Below are positions 15,220 through 24,217 of a stretch of DNA of 64,000 bases, in pieces. The stretch is from Plesiocystis pacifica SIR-1 (GTDB lineage: Bacteria > Myxococcota_A > Polyangia > Nannocystales > Nannocystaceae): positions 1 to 64,000 of the forward strand of contig NZ_ABCS01000026.1 in the NCBI RefSeq assembly GCF_000170895.1, given 5' to 3'. The position numbers and the translations under genes are program-made. Position 1 is the stretch's first letter, and each line of letters begins with the position of its first letter. The notes under the pieces are model-generated. The model searched no databases. It saw only the letters and a program-made list of their open reading frames with translations, and had not been told where the DNA came from.

Positions 15220-18069
15220 TTGGCCGACCCGTTCCATGCACCCCGCTGGACCCACCGCTTGCGCGAGTGGTGGATCGAGCAGGTGCTCCGCCATCGCTAC
15301 GCGGTCCTCGCGGTCGGCTTGGTGTTGACGGTGGTCGCCGGCTGGCTCGCGTCGCAGCTCGAGATCGACCCGGACCTGCGCTCGCTGCTGCCTCGCGATC
15401 ACCCCGTGCTCGCGGCCCTCGACGACGTCGAGACCAACTTCGGCCCGGTCGGGGGGATCAACGTCGTCGTCGAAGGCGGCACACCCGAGGCGCGCCACGC
15501 CTTCGCCGACGCCATCGACGAGACCTTCAGCGACGCCGAGGGGATCCGCGAGATCGACCACCGCCTCGAGACGGACTTCTTCGTCGAGCACGCCCTCTAC
15601 TACCTCGACGACGCCGAGATGGAGGAGCTCGCCGAGCGCATGGAGGCGTGGCAGCACTACGAGTTCTGCACGGCCGCGCCCGACGTGTGCATCGACGACC
15701 CGGACCCCGAAGCCCCGGCGGCCCTGCAAGCCTTCATCGATCAAAAGCGCAGCGCCGTCGACGAGAACCTCCGGGAGCGCACGGGCTTTAGCGACTACTA
15801 CGAGCGCGAGGGCATCGACGCCCTGGCCGTGTTCATCCGCCCGACGGAGAGCTCGGCGATCATCGCCTTCTCCATCGCGGTCACCGACGCGATGCGCCAG
15901 GGCGTCCAGGACATCTACGACGCCGGCGGGCCGTGGACGGGCACGGACATGCGCTTCAACCTCGTCGGCCCCTACATCAACAAGGCCGACGAGCAAGAGG
16001 TCGTCAACCGCGACATGGTGCGCACCGGCTCCATCGCCCTGGTCGGGGTGATCCTGGTGCTCTACCTGCTGTTCCGCAGCACCCGCGCCGTGCTGACCTT
16101 GTTGATTCCCCTGCTGTGCGGGGTGACCTGGTCCCTGGGCGTCACCCAGCTGGCCCTGGGCCACCTCAACGTGATCACCAGCTTGATCTCCTCGGTGGTC
16201 ATGGGCATCGGCATCGACGCCGGCATCCACTTCCTGACGCGGGCCCGGCGCGAGCGCATCCATCACGACAACGAGACCAGCATCCGGAGGGCCTTCGAGG
16301 GCGTGATCGCGCCCTTGCTGGTGGCCTCGGCGACGACGGCGAGCGCCTTCGTGGTCATGGCGCTGTCGGCCTTCCCGGCCTTCGGCGAGTTTGGGGTGAT
16401 CGCCGCCTCGGGCGTCGCGCTGTGCCTGCTCGCCATGGTCACGGTCTACCCGGCCCTGCTCGCGGTCGTCGGCCTCGCCAAGCCCAAGCGCCACCGCGAC
16501 GGCGCGATCAGCCAGGCCACGCGCATGCTCCTGGCCCGGCCGGGGCTGGTGTTCGTCGCGCTGGTCATCCTGACCGTGGCCTCGGTCCGCGGGATCAGCA
16601 CCCTGCGCGACGGCGGCTTCGAGCGCAGCAGTCGCGAGCTGCAGTCCGACCACAACCGCGAGGTCACGGAGGCGGACGTGTTCCTGATCTCCGAGATCTT
16701 CGGCCGCGACGTGCACGCGAGCGTGCTGGTGATCGAGGACTGGGAGGAGCTCGAGCGGGTCTACGAGCAGGCCCAGGAGCGCCAGGCCCGACGGGCAGAG
16801 GAGGGCGAGAGCCTGCTCGACTCCCTCGTCGCCGCGCCGAGCCTGCTGCCGCCAGCGAACATCGACCTCGACAAACGCGAGCGGCGCATCCGCGACCTCA
16901 CGGCCAACTGGAGCCCGCGGACCTGGGCGCGCCTGGGCGGCGAAGAGCCCGACGAAGGCGCGGCTCCTGGCGCGACCAACGGCGGCGAAGCCCCTGCGCC
17001 CGGAGCCGTCGTCGGCGGCGACTGGGACAGCCCCGCGGGCGACGCGGGCTGGGACGCGGCCGCGAACGAAGACGAGGGCGACGAGGACGGCGAGGCCGTC
17101 GACGCCGACGAGGGCTGGGAGCTCCCGGGCGGCGGCGAGGAGTGGGGCGAGTTCGAAGCCTACGACGCGGGTGAGGACGCGGGCGAGTCTGGAGAGGCCC
17201 AGCCCGAGGACAAGCCCGAAGCCAAGCCCGAGCAGCCCGAAGCCGAGGCCGGCCCCGAGCCCCCCGCCGAGGGCGACGCGCTCATCGACGCCGAGGACGG
17301 CAAGCTCCTGCGTCGCATGCTCCGCGCGTCCACCTTCGGCCCCGACGACCTGCCCAAGAGCGCCACCGGCATGCTGCGCGGCGACGACGGCAGCTGGGCG
17401 ATCTTCGCCTACCCCAACTACGACGCCGCCGACATGTTCACCGGCGTCGACTTCCTCGAAGAGACCACCGCCTACACGGGGGTCGACGAGCCGGGAGTCA
17501 GCGCCGCCGACAAGAGCCGCGTCTACGTGGGTGAGCCCACGGTCTACGCCACGACCTTCATCCTCTTGCAGGAAGAGTGGCCCGTGGTCATGGGCATGGC
17601 CGCCCTGGTCGTGACCGCGTTCGTATTCTGGCAGGTGCGCAGCTTCGGCCAGACCCTCGTGACCCTCTCGCCGCTGCTCCTGGCGATCTGGTGGACCTTC
17701 GGGATCCTCGGCACCTTCGGCCTCAAGCTCAGCGTGCTCAACGTGCCGATCCTCCCGGCGATCCTCGGCATCGGCGTGGACAACGGGGTCTACCTGACCG
17801 CCGCGATCCGCCGCGGACCGAGCACGAACACGGGCCTGCACCGGAGCGTCGACGAGACCGGCCAGGCGATCCTCGCCGCGACGATGACGACCATGGTCGG
17901 CTTCGGGGCCTTCTTGTTCTCCGACAACGGGGGCCTGCGCAGCATCGGCGAGCTCGCCGTCATCGGCATCGTGGCCACGGCGATCGCGGCCATGCTCGCC
18001 GTGCCGACCATCTCGGCCCTGCTCCAGCGCCGCCGCGACCGGCTCGAGAACGGCAACGGGCGTAGCTGA
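15220..18069 (+). CDS. RND superfamily (MMPL-type) exporter
   Basis: A 949-aa inner-membrane transporter with two RND halves: membrane segment (about 28-46), a first periplasmic domain (about 50-265), five membrane segments (about 270-425), a second-half segment (about 440), a second periplasmic domain (about 465-775), and final segments to about 935. The paired TM4-type motifs GIGIDAGIHFL and GIGVDNGVYLT identify the MMPL/HpnN-like group, usually lipid or hopanoid exporters driven by protons. The second periplasmic domain carries a long Asp/Glu/Gly/Pro/Ala low-complexity insert (about 570-690). No membrane-fusion protein or outer-membrane channel is adjacent. Confidence 0.85.
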   Translation: MADPFHAPRWTHRLREWWIEQVLRHRYAVLAVGLVLTVVAGWLASQLEIDPDLRSLLPRDHPVLAALDDVETNFGPVGGINVVVEGGTPEARHAFADAIDETFSDAEGIREIDHRLETDFFVEHALYYLDDAEMEELAERMEAWQHYEFCTAAPDVCIDDPDPEAPAALQAFIDQKRSAVDENLRERTGFSDYYEREGIDALAVFIRPTESSAIIAFSIAVTDAMRQGVQDIYDAGGPWTGTDMRFNLVGPYINKADEQEVVNRDMVRTGSIALVGVILVLYLLFRSTRAVLTLLIPLLCGVTWSLGVTQLALGHLNVITSLISSVVMGIGIDAGIHFLTRARRERIHHDNETSIRRAFEGVIAPLLVASATTASAFVVMALSAFPAFGEFGVIAASGVALCLLAMVTVYPALLAVVGLAKPKRHRDGAISQATRMLLARPGLVFVALVILTVASVRGISTLRDGGFERSSRELQSDHNREVTEADVFLISEIFGRDVHASVLVIEDWEELERVYEQAQERQARRAEEGESLLDSLVAAPSLLPPANIDLDKRERRIRDLTANWSPRTWARLGGEEPDEGAAPGATNGGEAPAPGAVVGGDWDSPAGDAGWDAAANEDEGDEDGEAVDADEGWELPGGGEEWGEFEAYDAGEDAGESGEAQPEDKPEAKPEQPEAEAGPEPPAEGDALIDAEDGKLLRRMLRASTFGPDDLPKSATGMLRGDDGSWAIFAYPNYDAADMFTGVDFLEETTAYTGVDEPGVSAADKSRVYVGEPTVYATTFILLQEEWPVVMGMAALVVTAFVFWQVRSFGQTLVTLSPLLLAIWWTFGILGTFGLKLSVLNVPILPAILGIGVDNGVYLTAAIRRGPSTNTGLHRSVDETGQAILAATMTTMVGFGAFLFSDNGGLRSIGELAVIGIVATAIAAMLAVPTISALLQRRRDRLENGNGRS

Positions 18070-18077
18070 GCTTCAGC

Positions 18078-18587
18078 TCAGCTCATCTGCTCGGCGATCC
18101 ACTTTTGGGTAAACGCGGTGGTCGCCCGGTAGCTGCGCTTGACCTCCTCGACGACCTGCTTTTCGATCTTGCCGCCGACGAAGGCGACCCCGCACTTGCA
18201 GTGGGCCGTCCAGATCCGGCGCAGCCGCTTGTCGCCGATCGCCTCGAGGCGGTAGGTGCCCCGGGTGTCGAACTTGTCGGCGAAGAAGTTGGGGATGGTC
18301 ACGACCTCCATGGCGTTGTCCCGGGCCCGCCACACGTTGCGCTCCTCGTAGGCGATCGCGCCGCCGACGAGCTTTTGCAGGGCCGGGGGCACGTCGCGCT
18401 TGGGGGTCAGGCGCTGGACCCGGTGGATGACCTCGCTGTCGCCCTCGCCCTCGCGGCGAAACTCGAGCAGCTCGTGCCCGATGTCGAGGGCCTTCCACAG
18501 CGCGGCGTTGTAGGCCTCGCTGAAGAACATGGGCCAGTAGCGCTCGGGCGTGGTCGCAAACTCGTCGACGATCTCGTACTCGATCAT
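18078..18587 (-). CDS. DUF2505 (SRPBCC/START-like) protein
   Basis: A 169-aa soluble protein matching DUF2505, a ligand-binding START-like fold: YEIVDEFATTPERYWPMFF at the N-terminus, a central beta-rich part and a C-terminal helix. The family probably binds a hydrophobic or lipid ligand. It is the last gene of an overlapping three- to four-gene minus-strand operon: its ATG (18587) overlaps the stop of the preceding membrane-protein gene by 4 nt (ATGA), so the two are likely translationally coupled and act together, perhaps on a lipid. Confidence 0.75.
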   Translation of the reverse strand: MIEYEIVDEFATTPERYWPMFFSEAYNAALWKALDIGHELLEFRREGEGDSEVIHRVQRLTPKRDVPPALQKLVGGAIAYEERNVWRARDNAMEVVTIPNFFADKFDTRGTYRLEAIGDKRLRRIWTAHCKCGVAFVGGKIEKQVVEEVKRSYRATTAFTQKWIAEQMS

Positions 18588-19639
18588 GGGTCTAGGTCGA
18601 TGCTGGGGGGGTCGCTCTCGGGGGGCGCTTCGCCGTCGAGGTCGATGGCGTCGGCGTGGGTGCTGGGGTCGCGCATGAAGGTCGCCAGGGCGATGGCGCC
18701 GACGAGCTCACCGTACCAGAGGGTGCACGCGCGGATGAGGAAGGTGGAGGCGACGGCGACGGACTCGCCGACGCCCACGGCCATGCGCGCCACGAGCACG
18801 CCGAGGGAGCCCTCGGTCGCGCCGAGGCCTCCGGGCAAGAACGACAGGGCGCCGATCAGCGTGGTCGCGGACCACAGGAACACGCACAGCAGCACGCTCG
18901 CCTCGACGCCGGGGAAGGCCGTCAGGATCAGCCAGTAGCCGATGCACTCGAGGCCCCAGCCGACCACCGAGATCGCGCTGAGGATCACGAGGTAGCCCAG
19001 GCGCAAGAGCACCGCGGAGCTGTCGACGAGGCCCCGGGCCTTCTCGGCCAGGTTGCCGACCACGGGCAGCTTGGCGAGCAGGTCGAGCAGGCCGCCGAAC
19101 AGCCGGGGCGTGCCCAGGATGACCACGCCGATGATCACCAGGACCAGGGCGGCGAGGATGTGCGGCAGGTAGGCGCTCGCGCCCGAGACCCCGAGCAGAC
19201 CGAGCAAGGCGAGCAGCACCAGGGCGATGAGATCGCTGAGCCGGTCGGCCACGACGACCATGGCCGTGCGCGTGAAGGGCACGCCGTTGCTCGCCCGGAG
19301 CAGGGCGCTGCGCAGGACCTCGCCGACCTTGCCGGGGGTGACGGACATGCTCAGCCCCGCCAAGTAGATCTGCAGCGAGCGCGGCAAGCTCAGCTCCGTG
19401 GCCTCGTGCAGCCCCCCCGAGCCCCCGCGCACGTCGAGCCAGCCCAGCGCCAGCTCCCACTTCCAAAAGCGGAGCAGGTAGTTGATCGAGGACAGCAGCA
19501 GGGCCAGGCCCACGGCGGGCCAGGCGAAGTCGGTGAGGCTGGCGGCGATCTCCCGGGCGTCGAAGACGAGCAGGGCGACGACGTAGACGAGCACGCCCAC
19601 GGCCACCCCGACCAGGGTGCGCCGGAGCAGGCGGCTCAC
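18584..19639 (-). CDS. Lysylphosphatidylglycerol synthase TM-region family (UPF0104/AglD-like) membrane protein
   Basis: A 351-aa polytopic membrane protein of the LPG-synthase transmembrane family, related to MprF flippase domains. Seen: about eight hydrophobic segments, LSMSVTPGKVGEVLRSALL, VVADRLSDLIALVLLALLG and the hallmark SFLPGGLGATEGSLG. Members translocate lipids or glycolipids; no synthase domain is present here. Start is GTG 19639, which overlaps the preceding stop (GTGA, 19636-19639); longer in-frame starts would run deep into the upstream gene. The C-terminal tail is acidic and Pro-rich. Confidence 0.85.
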   Translation of the reverse strand: MSRLLRRTLVGVAVGVLVYVVALLVFDAREIAASLTDFAWPAVGLALLLSSINYLLRFWKWELALGWLDVRGGSGGLHEATELSLPRSLQIYLAGLSMSVTPGKVGEVLRSALLRASNGVPFTRTAMVVVADRLSDLIALVLLALLGLLGVSGASAYLPHILAALVLVIIGVVILGTPRLFGGLLDLLAKLPVVGNLAEKARGLVDSSAVLLRLGYLVILSAISVVGWGLECIGYWLILTAFPGVEASVLLCVFLWSATTLIGALSFLPGGLGATEGSLGVLVARMAVGVGESVAVASTFLIRACTLWYGELVGAIALATFMRDPSTHADAIDLDGEAPPESDPPSIDLDP

Positions 19640-20847
19640 CGACGCGCCCCCGCCCCCTCGCCGTACCAGCGCTGCGTCCACAGCGTGGCGAAGGGACCGG
19701 GCACCCGCGCCGGCAGAGCTGCCCGGGGACCGGAGTTGGTCAGGCGCTGGTGCTGGGTGCGGATGCTGGAGATGGCCCGGTCGGCGAGGCGCTTGGGGGA
19801 GCGACCGACCGGGCGCGGTCGGGCGACGCTGCCGTCGAGCTGCGGCCACCGCCCGGGGCTCTCGCAAAACTCTGGCGCGGGGGTCTGGCCGGCGCGCGCG
19901 AGGCCGAGGGCCTCGCTCAACCACCGATCGAGGCGCTCGAGCTCGCCGCGCTTCCACGCCCGCGCGAGCTCGGGGACGCCCAGGACCCGAGCGGGGCTCA
20001 CGAGCTCACCGGCGAGGTCGGGCAAGCGCCCCTGCTCGACCCGCGCCCTCGTCCGCGAAGGGGCGACGGCGTCTTCGGGCTTGGGCGCGAGGGCGCCGGC
20101 CCAGGTCGCGTCGAGGACGACGCTCGTGCTCGCAAACACGGCCCCGAGCAGCTGCTCGCCGACCAGGCGCGCCCTCGCAGCGCGGGCCTCGGCGGGCTCC
20201 GTGCCCCGCGGGCTTCGGCCCAAGAGCGCGCTCGTGCGACGGGTCGCCCCGCGCTTGGGGCCGTCGAGATCGACCTCGCAGCGCAGGGCGAGCTGCTCGC
20301 TGAGCAACGCCATGGGCCCGTCCCAGCGCGCCGCCGGAGGGCGCCCGCGCAGCTTGGGTGCGCTCGCCGGATGGGCCCGAAACAACATCGGCATGACCGC
20401 GACGAGGCTCGAGCCGAGGAGCTCCCGGGGCACTCGAGCCGGGCGCGCAGCCCCCTCGACCCGCAAGCCCACGCGCCGATCCCCCCCGGGCCAGCGCATC
20501 CGCCCGTCCGCGAGGCCGGCCTTGCGTAGGCTCGCCTCGCCCGCGTCCGCGTCGCCCAGAGTCAAGATCGTCAGCGGCCCGCGCTGCCCCGTCTCGAGGG
20601 CGTCGATCAACCCCCGCAACACCCACGGCGTGACCGTGAGCCCGGCGGCGGGACCCTGAGCGAGGACCGCGAGGGTCACCGGTCGGCGCCGGGGCAGGGT
20701 CGGCAGCAAGCGCTCGACGATGGCCCGGGCGGCCTCCCGCGGCGCGTTGGGATCGCAAGCTCGGACCTGGATCGGGGCGGGCACGCTCGCCGGAGCATAA
20801 CGGGGGACCTCGCCCCGAGCCAGCCGCCCGAGGGACTGGCTAATCAA
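19636..20847 (-). CDS. Hypothetical protein, second gene of a lipid-related operon
   Basis: A 403-aa protein I do not recognise. It has no signal peptide and no membrane segment. The N-terminal half has regular alpha/beta spacing (VTLAVLAQGPAAG, LTILTLGDADAGEAS) and the middle holds VVLDATWAGALAPKPEDAV, vaguely like DUF362-type proteins but without their Cys motif. Codon use matches the neighbours, arguing that it is real. It overlaps the preceding gene by 8 nt and the following gene by 4 nt, so it belongs to the same transcript as the flippase-like and DUF2505 proteins. Confidence 0.6.
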   Translation of the reverse strand: MISQSLGRLARGEVPRYAPASVPAPIQVRACDPNAPREAARAIVERLLPTLPRRRPVTLAVLAQGPAAGLTVTPWVLRGLIDALETGQRGPLTILTLGDADAGEASLRKAGLADGRMRWPGGDRRVGLRVEGAARPARVPRELLGSSLVAVMPMLFRAHPASAPKLRGRPPAARWDGPMALLSEQLALRCEVDLDGPKRGATRRTSALLGRSPRGTEPAEARAARARLVGEQLLGAVFASTSVVLDATWAGALAPKPEDAVAPSRTRARVEQGRLPDLAGELVSPARVLGVPELARAWKRGELERLDRWLSEALGLARAGQTPAPEFCESPGRWPQLDGSVARPRPVGRSPKRLADRAISSIRTQHQRLTNSGPRAALPARVPGPFATLWTQRWYGEGAGARR

Positions 20848-21556
20848 AGTCGATGATCATCGTGGACGACTCGTCGGGCTGCGGCTCGTCCCACAAGGTG
20901 GGCGCGCTCGCCGGGCCGTCGTCGTCTTCGACGCTGATCTCGAAGGGATCCGCCTCCCGTGGCTTTTGGGTCGGGGGCGAGGACACGGGCGGCGTCGGGC
21001 TGAGCGGCTCGGCGATGCGGCGCTGGCTGTCCGAGGCACTCGCCGACGCCAGCGGACCGGTGCCGACGTTCGGGGTCTTGGGCACGGGCGCTGCGGGCTG
21101 GGGGCTGGGCTGGGGGCTGGGCTGCGACGGCGCTGCGGCTGCGCCACGGGGCTGGCACAAGCGCCAAAAGCGGATCGTCTTGGCGCTCGCGCCCGTCAGC
21201 CGAATCAGCTCGTCATCGGCGAGGCGAGGCAGCAGATCGACGTAGCGACCCAGGGCGCGGTTGACCTCGTCGACCTGCGCGCGGAGGCCTTCGACCACGG
21301 GCTTGGTCACCCGCGCGAGCCGCCCGAGCTCCTCGTCCGAGAGCCGCGAGAACAGGTCGAGGTAGGGGACCAGGCGACCAGCCTGACTCGCCGAGCTCGA
21401 CGAACTCGAAGCGCCCGGCGAGCCCGAAGCGTTCGACGAGCTCGCCGCGCGCCGTTGGGCCGTCTGCTCGCGGTTGCGCGCCTCGATTTCCGCCCGGCTC
21501 ATGCGCTTGAGCGCGATCCGTCCGAGAGTTCCGTCGCTCGTATCGTCGTTGGGCAT
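20840..21556 (-). CDS. Hypothetical protein with a duplicated helical motif
   Basis: A 238-aa cytosolic protein, probably first gene of the operon that runs down to 18078. A Ser/Ala-rich low-complexity stretch (about 38-60) precedes two related segments, YLDLFSRLSDEELGRLARV and YVDLLPRLADDELIRLTGA, separated by about 36 residues, suggesting an internal duplication of a helix-turn-helix-sized unit. The C-terminal third is Pro/Gln/Ser-rich and ends in an acidic tail (SSTMIIDFD), typical of disordered interaction tails. No known family is recognised. Start at 21556 (MPNDDTSDG) preferred over an ATG 18 codons upstream. Confidence 0.55.
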   Translation of the reverse strand: MPNDDTSDGTLGRIALKRMSRAEIEARNREQTAQRRAASSSNASGSPGASSSSSSASQAGRLVPYLDLFSRLSDEELGRLARVTKPVVEGLRAQVDEVNRALGRYVDLLPRLADDELIRLTGASAKTIRFWRLCQPRGAAAAPSQPSPQPSPQPAAPVPKTPNVGTGPLASASASDSQRRIAEPLSPTPPVSSPPTQKPREADPFEISVEDDDGPASAPTLWDEPQPDESSTMIIDFD

Positions 21557-21820
21557 GGGGGGCTCAGCCGTGTCGCGCCAGCTCCGCTCACTGTAGCGGG
21601 CGCAAGCCAAGGCACCAGTAATTGCCGAGGAGTTCGACTGAACTCGGGGGCGCGGTGCTCTGGTTCAGGATCGCGGATTCGCGGATTCAACGCAAGTTTG
21701 TCACGAGGGGCAGGCTTTCGCCGGGCCCCTGGTTCGACTCCGCCCGACCTCGGGGCCGAGCCCGACCCCGGCCCCTGCAGATCTGGCCGAGCCCGCGGGC
21801 AGGGTACCCTGGTGAGGCTC

Positions 21821-22552
21821 ATGAGCGCGCACCTTTCGCCCGCGAACGCCAGCTGCCCAAAGGTCATGGCCGCGACCCTGGCCGTGGCGGCGCTCGTGGG
21901 CATCAGCGGCTGCAGCGAAGAGCCGGCCTGCAACCTCGACGCGAGCGCCATCGCCATGCAGGTCTTCGTCATCGACCGCGACGAGGAGGTCGAGGTCGAC
22001 GTGGTCCTCGAGGCCATCGAAGACGGCGCGTCCACACCCTTGGTGCTGTGCACCCAGGACGACGAGCTGACGGTCAACGGCGAGGCCATGAAGCTCGTCC
22101 GCGTGCTCGGGCAGCTCTATTACGTGGCGACCTTCGAGAGCGCCCAGGCCGAGTACAACGTCGAATTCACCCGCAAGAGCGCGACCCACGTGGCGACCGT
22201 CGAGCCGCCGCCGGGCTTCACCATCGACGCGCCGGCCCTGGACTCGAGCCACTCCCGGAGCGCCGACCTGGCCGTGTCGTGGTCGCCGGCGTGGGACGGG
22301 CAGCTCGCCGAGGTCGCGGTCGAGGACGCGATCGGCTCGACCTGCATCGACGGCCTCGGCGTGCACGACGACGTCGAGGACGACGGCGAGCACGTGTTCG
22401 AGGCCGGGCGACTCACCGGCATGGACGCGGCCTGCGAGGTCGACCTGGTCATCACCCGGGCCAGCGCGGGCGTCGTGCCCAGCGAGCTCCACCCGCGCAG
22501 CGACATCTTCGCCATCGTCAGCCGCCGCCGGCCCTTCCTGTCGAGCCCCTGA
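21821..22552 (+). CDS. Hypothetical lipoprotein
   Basis: A 243-aa lipoprotein: a signal peptide with lipobox LVGISGC (Cys at about residue 30), then a beta-rich region. One conserved-looking half runs to about 125 (MQVFVIDRDEEVEVDVVLE) and a second part reads like a fibronectin- or Ig-type fold (FTIDAPALDSS, DLAVSWSP). The start ATG at 21821 has GGTGAGG 6 nt upstream. It lies 61 bp before the next plus-strand gene and may begin the cluster that ends with folK. No family is recognised; probably an envelope structural or binding protein. Confidence 0.6.
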   Translation: MSAHLSPANASCPKVMAATLAVAALVGISGCSEEPACNLDASAIAMQVFVIDRDEEVEVDVVLEAIEDGASTPLVLCTQDDELTVNGEAMKLVRVLGQLYYVATFESAQAEYNVEFTRKSATHVATVEPPPGFTIDAPALDSSHSRSADLAVSWSPAWDGQLAEVAVEDAIGSTCIDGLGVHDDVEDDGEHVFEAGRLTGMDAACEVDLVITRASAGVVPSELHPRSDIFAIVSRRRPFLSSP

Positions 22553-22613
22553 GGCCGGCGATCCCCGCTCGGATGGCGGGGCCTGGGCGGGCCCGGTAGA
22601 CCTGTGCCCGCGG

Positions 22614-22994
22614 ATGCTGCACAGTCAGGCCGTGGCGACCGAAGACCAGCCCGGAGATCAGGTTGACGAGGGCGAGCCCCGCTCCCGCTTTCGCCTGGGC
22701 AAGAAGTGGGGGCTGCGCCTGCGCGTGGCGATCTACGTCCCGCTCCTGGTCTTCTTTGGCTGGCGCGCGGTCGAGCGCTTCCAGGCCGGGGCCGAGGCCG
22801 CGGATCAAAACTTCCGCAACCAGGTCCAAAACCGCCTCGCCTCGCCCCCCGACGTGATCATGCTGCCCAACGGCGAAGCCATGCGGGTGATCTCCGAGGA
22901 CCAGGCCGAGGCCCTGGGCGTCGAGCTGTCCCCGGAAGCCCAACCGACCGCCCAACCGACCGCACAGCCGACCGCCCAGCCGACCCAGCCCTGA
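22614..22994 (+). CDS. Small single-pass membrane protein with AQPT repeats
   Basis: A 126-aa protein with one membrane segment (about 39-51, VAIYVPLLVFFGW) preceded by a basic stretch (RLGKKWGLRLR), placing the N-terminus in the cytosol. The outer part is short and the C-terminus has about three AQPT repeats rich in Pro/Thr. No family recognised. A start at the in-frame GTG 18 nt downstream is also possible. It lies 15 bp before cyaY and is likely in the same transcript. Confidence 0.5.
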   Translation: MLHSQAVATEDQPGDQVDEGEPRSRFRLGKKWGLRLRVAIYVPLLVFFGWRAVERFQAGAEAADQNFRNQVQNRLASPPDVIMLPNGEAMRVISEDQAEALGVELSPEAQPTAQPTAQPTAQPTQP

Positions 22995-23009
22995 GCGAGG
23001 GAGCCCACG

Positions 23010-23330
23010 ATGGATCGAAAGACCTTCCACACCCAGTCCTCCGCCGCCCTGCGCCACATCGACGAGATCCTCGGGGACCTCGAGCACGACGAGCTCGACG
23101 TCGACCTGGCCGGCGACGTGCTGACCCTCGCCTTCGCCGGCGGCGATCAGTTCATCATCAACGCCCACTCCGCGGCCGAGCAGGTGTGGATGGCCGCGGG
23201 CACGACCGCGTGGCACTTCGACTGGGTCCCGGACAGCGGCAAGTGGATCGCCCGCAAGACCGACGAGGAGCTGATGGCGACGGTCAGCCGCGTGGTCGGG
23301 GCCAAGCTCGGCCTGGCCGTCGAGCTGTGA
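23010..23330 (+). CDS. cyaY: Frataxin-like iron donor protein CyaY
   Basis: A 106-aa cytosolic protein of the frataxin family, which binds iron and modulates Fe-S cluster assembly. Seen: a first helix with acidic residues (HIDEILGDLEHDELDVDLA), beta strands LTLAFAGGDQFIIN and the family-typical WMAA...WHFDW, ending in a helix (DEELMATVSRVVGAKL). The length equals E. coli CyaY (106 aa). Its last codon overlaps the GTG start of the next gene (GTGA), implying translational coupling to a lipoprotein of unknown function rather than to Fe-S genes. Confidence 0.9.
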   Translation: MDRKTFHTQSSAALRHIDEILGDLEHDELDVDLAGDVLTLAFAGGDQFIINAHSAAEQVWMAAGTTAWHFDWVPDSGKWIARKTDEELMATVSRVVGAKLGLAVEL

Positions 23331-24217
23331 CCCGAGCCGAGCCAGCGCGCGGGGGCAGGGCGGCCGCGCTCGTGTCCGCGACCTGCGTCGCCGCCCTCGG
23401 CTGCGCGCCCATCGACGTCGAGTCGACGGTGCGCCTCGACCCGCCGAGCCCCGCCCAAGAGGCCGCGCCCGTCGTCGTCGGCGGACCCCAGCGCGTGGCC
23501 ACGGACTTTCGCGTCGAGTTCATCCAGCTCGGCCCGCGCCTGCTCGTCGACGTCCGCGAGCTGCCTCGCTGCGCCCAGGCCCGCCACCAGGCCGTGCTCC
23601 GGGTCGAGACCATCGAGCGCAGCAGCCGGGGCTTCGTCGCCTGGGACTTCGGCCTGGGCACCGTCGCCGGGGGCTTCGCGGCCTTCGCCTTCGCCCGGCC
23701 CAACGCCTTCGGCAACCGCCTCATCGACGACCAGGGCCGGGTCGTCTACGACAACACCGCGGCGTGGCTGACCGGGGGAGCCTTCGCCACGCTCAGCGCC
23801 ATCTTGCTCAGCGCCGGGGTCGTCAACGCCCTGCGCGCGCGGGACAGCGTGCGCTACGCGGAGGCCCGCGAGGTGCTCCTCGATCCCCCCGGGGCCTGCC
23901 CCGACCGCGACCCCAAGGGCGAGCCCGCCAGCGACCGACGCCTGCGCCTGCGCCTGCTCGACGAGGGCGGCGAGGCCCTCGAGCTCGAGGCCCAGACCGA
24001 CGCGAGCGGCCGGGCGGCCTTCGTGCTCCCGCCGTGGCCGGGCGAAGCCCAGGGCAGCGTCCCGGCCGTCCTGGAGATCGGGGTCGCCGACGCGGACTCG
24101 GGGCAGTGGGAAGAGCGCGTCCCGAGCTTCCGCCTGCGCGCGCCGTGGTCGGGGCCCCCGAGCTCCCCCGACGCCCACGCCGGGGTCGCCGACACCCGCG
24201 AGGAGGGCAGGGAGTGA
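23327..24217 (+). CDS. Hypothetical lipoprotein with two membrane-like segments
   Basis: A 296-aa envelope protein: N-terminal signal with a lipobox-like VAALGC (about 21-26), then a beta-rich part and two hydrophobic segments (about 108-123, LGTVAGGFAAFAFA, and about 147-164, WLTGGAFATLSAILLSAG) that look like membrane or buried helices, then a domain (about 200-270) with carboxypeptidase-regulatory-like spacing. The start is GTG 23327, overlapping the cyaY stop by 4 nt; the TGA at its end overlaps the folK GTG in the same way. No family is recognised. Confidence 0.6.
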   Translation: MTRAEPARGGRAAALVSATCVAALGCAPIDVESTVRLDPPSPAQEAAPVVVGGPQRVATDFRVEFIQLGPRLLVDVRELPRCAQARHQAVLRVETIERSSRGFVAWDFGLGTVAGGFAAFAFARPNAFGNRLIDDQGRVVYDNTAAWLTGGAFATLSAILLSAGVVNALRARDSVRYAEAREVLLDPPGACPDRDPKGEPASDRRLRLRLLDEGGEALELEAQTDASGRAAFVLPPWPGEAQGSVPAVLEIGVADADSGQWEERVPSFRLRAPWSGPPSSPDAHAGVADTREEGRE

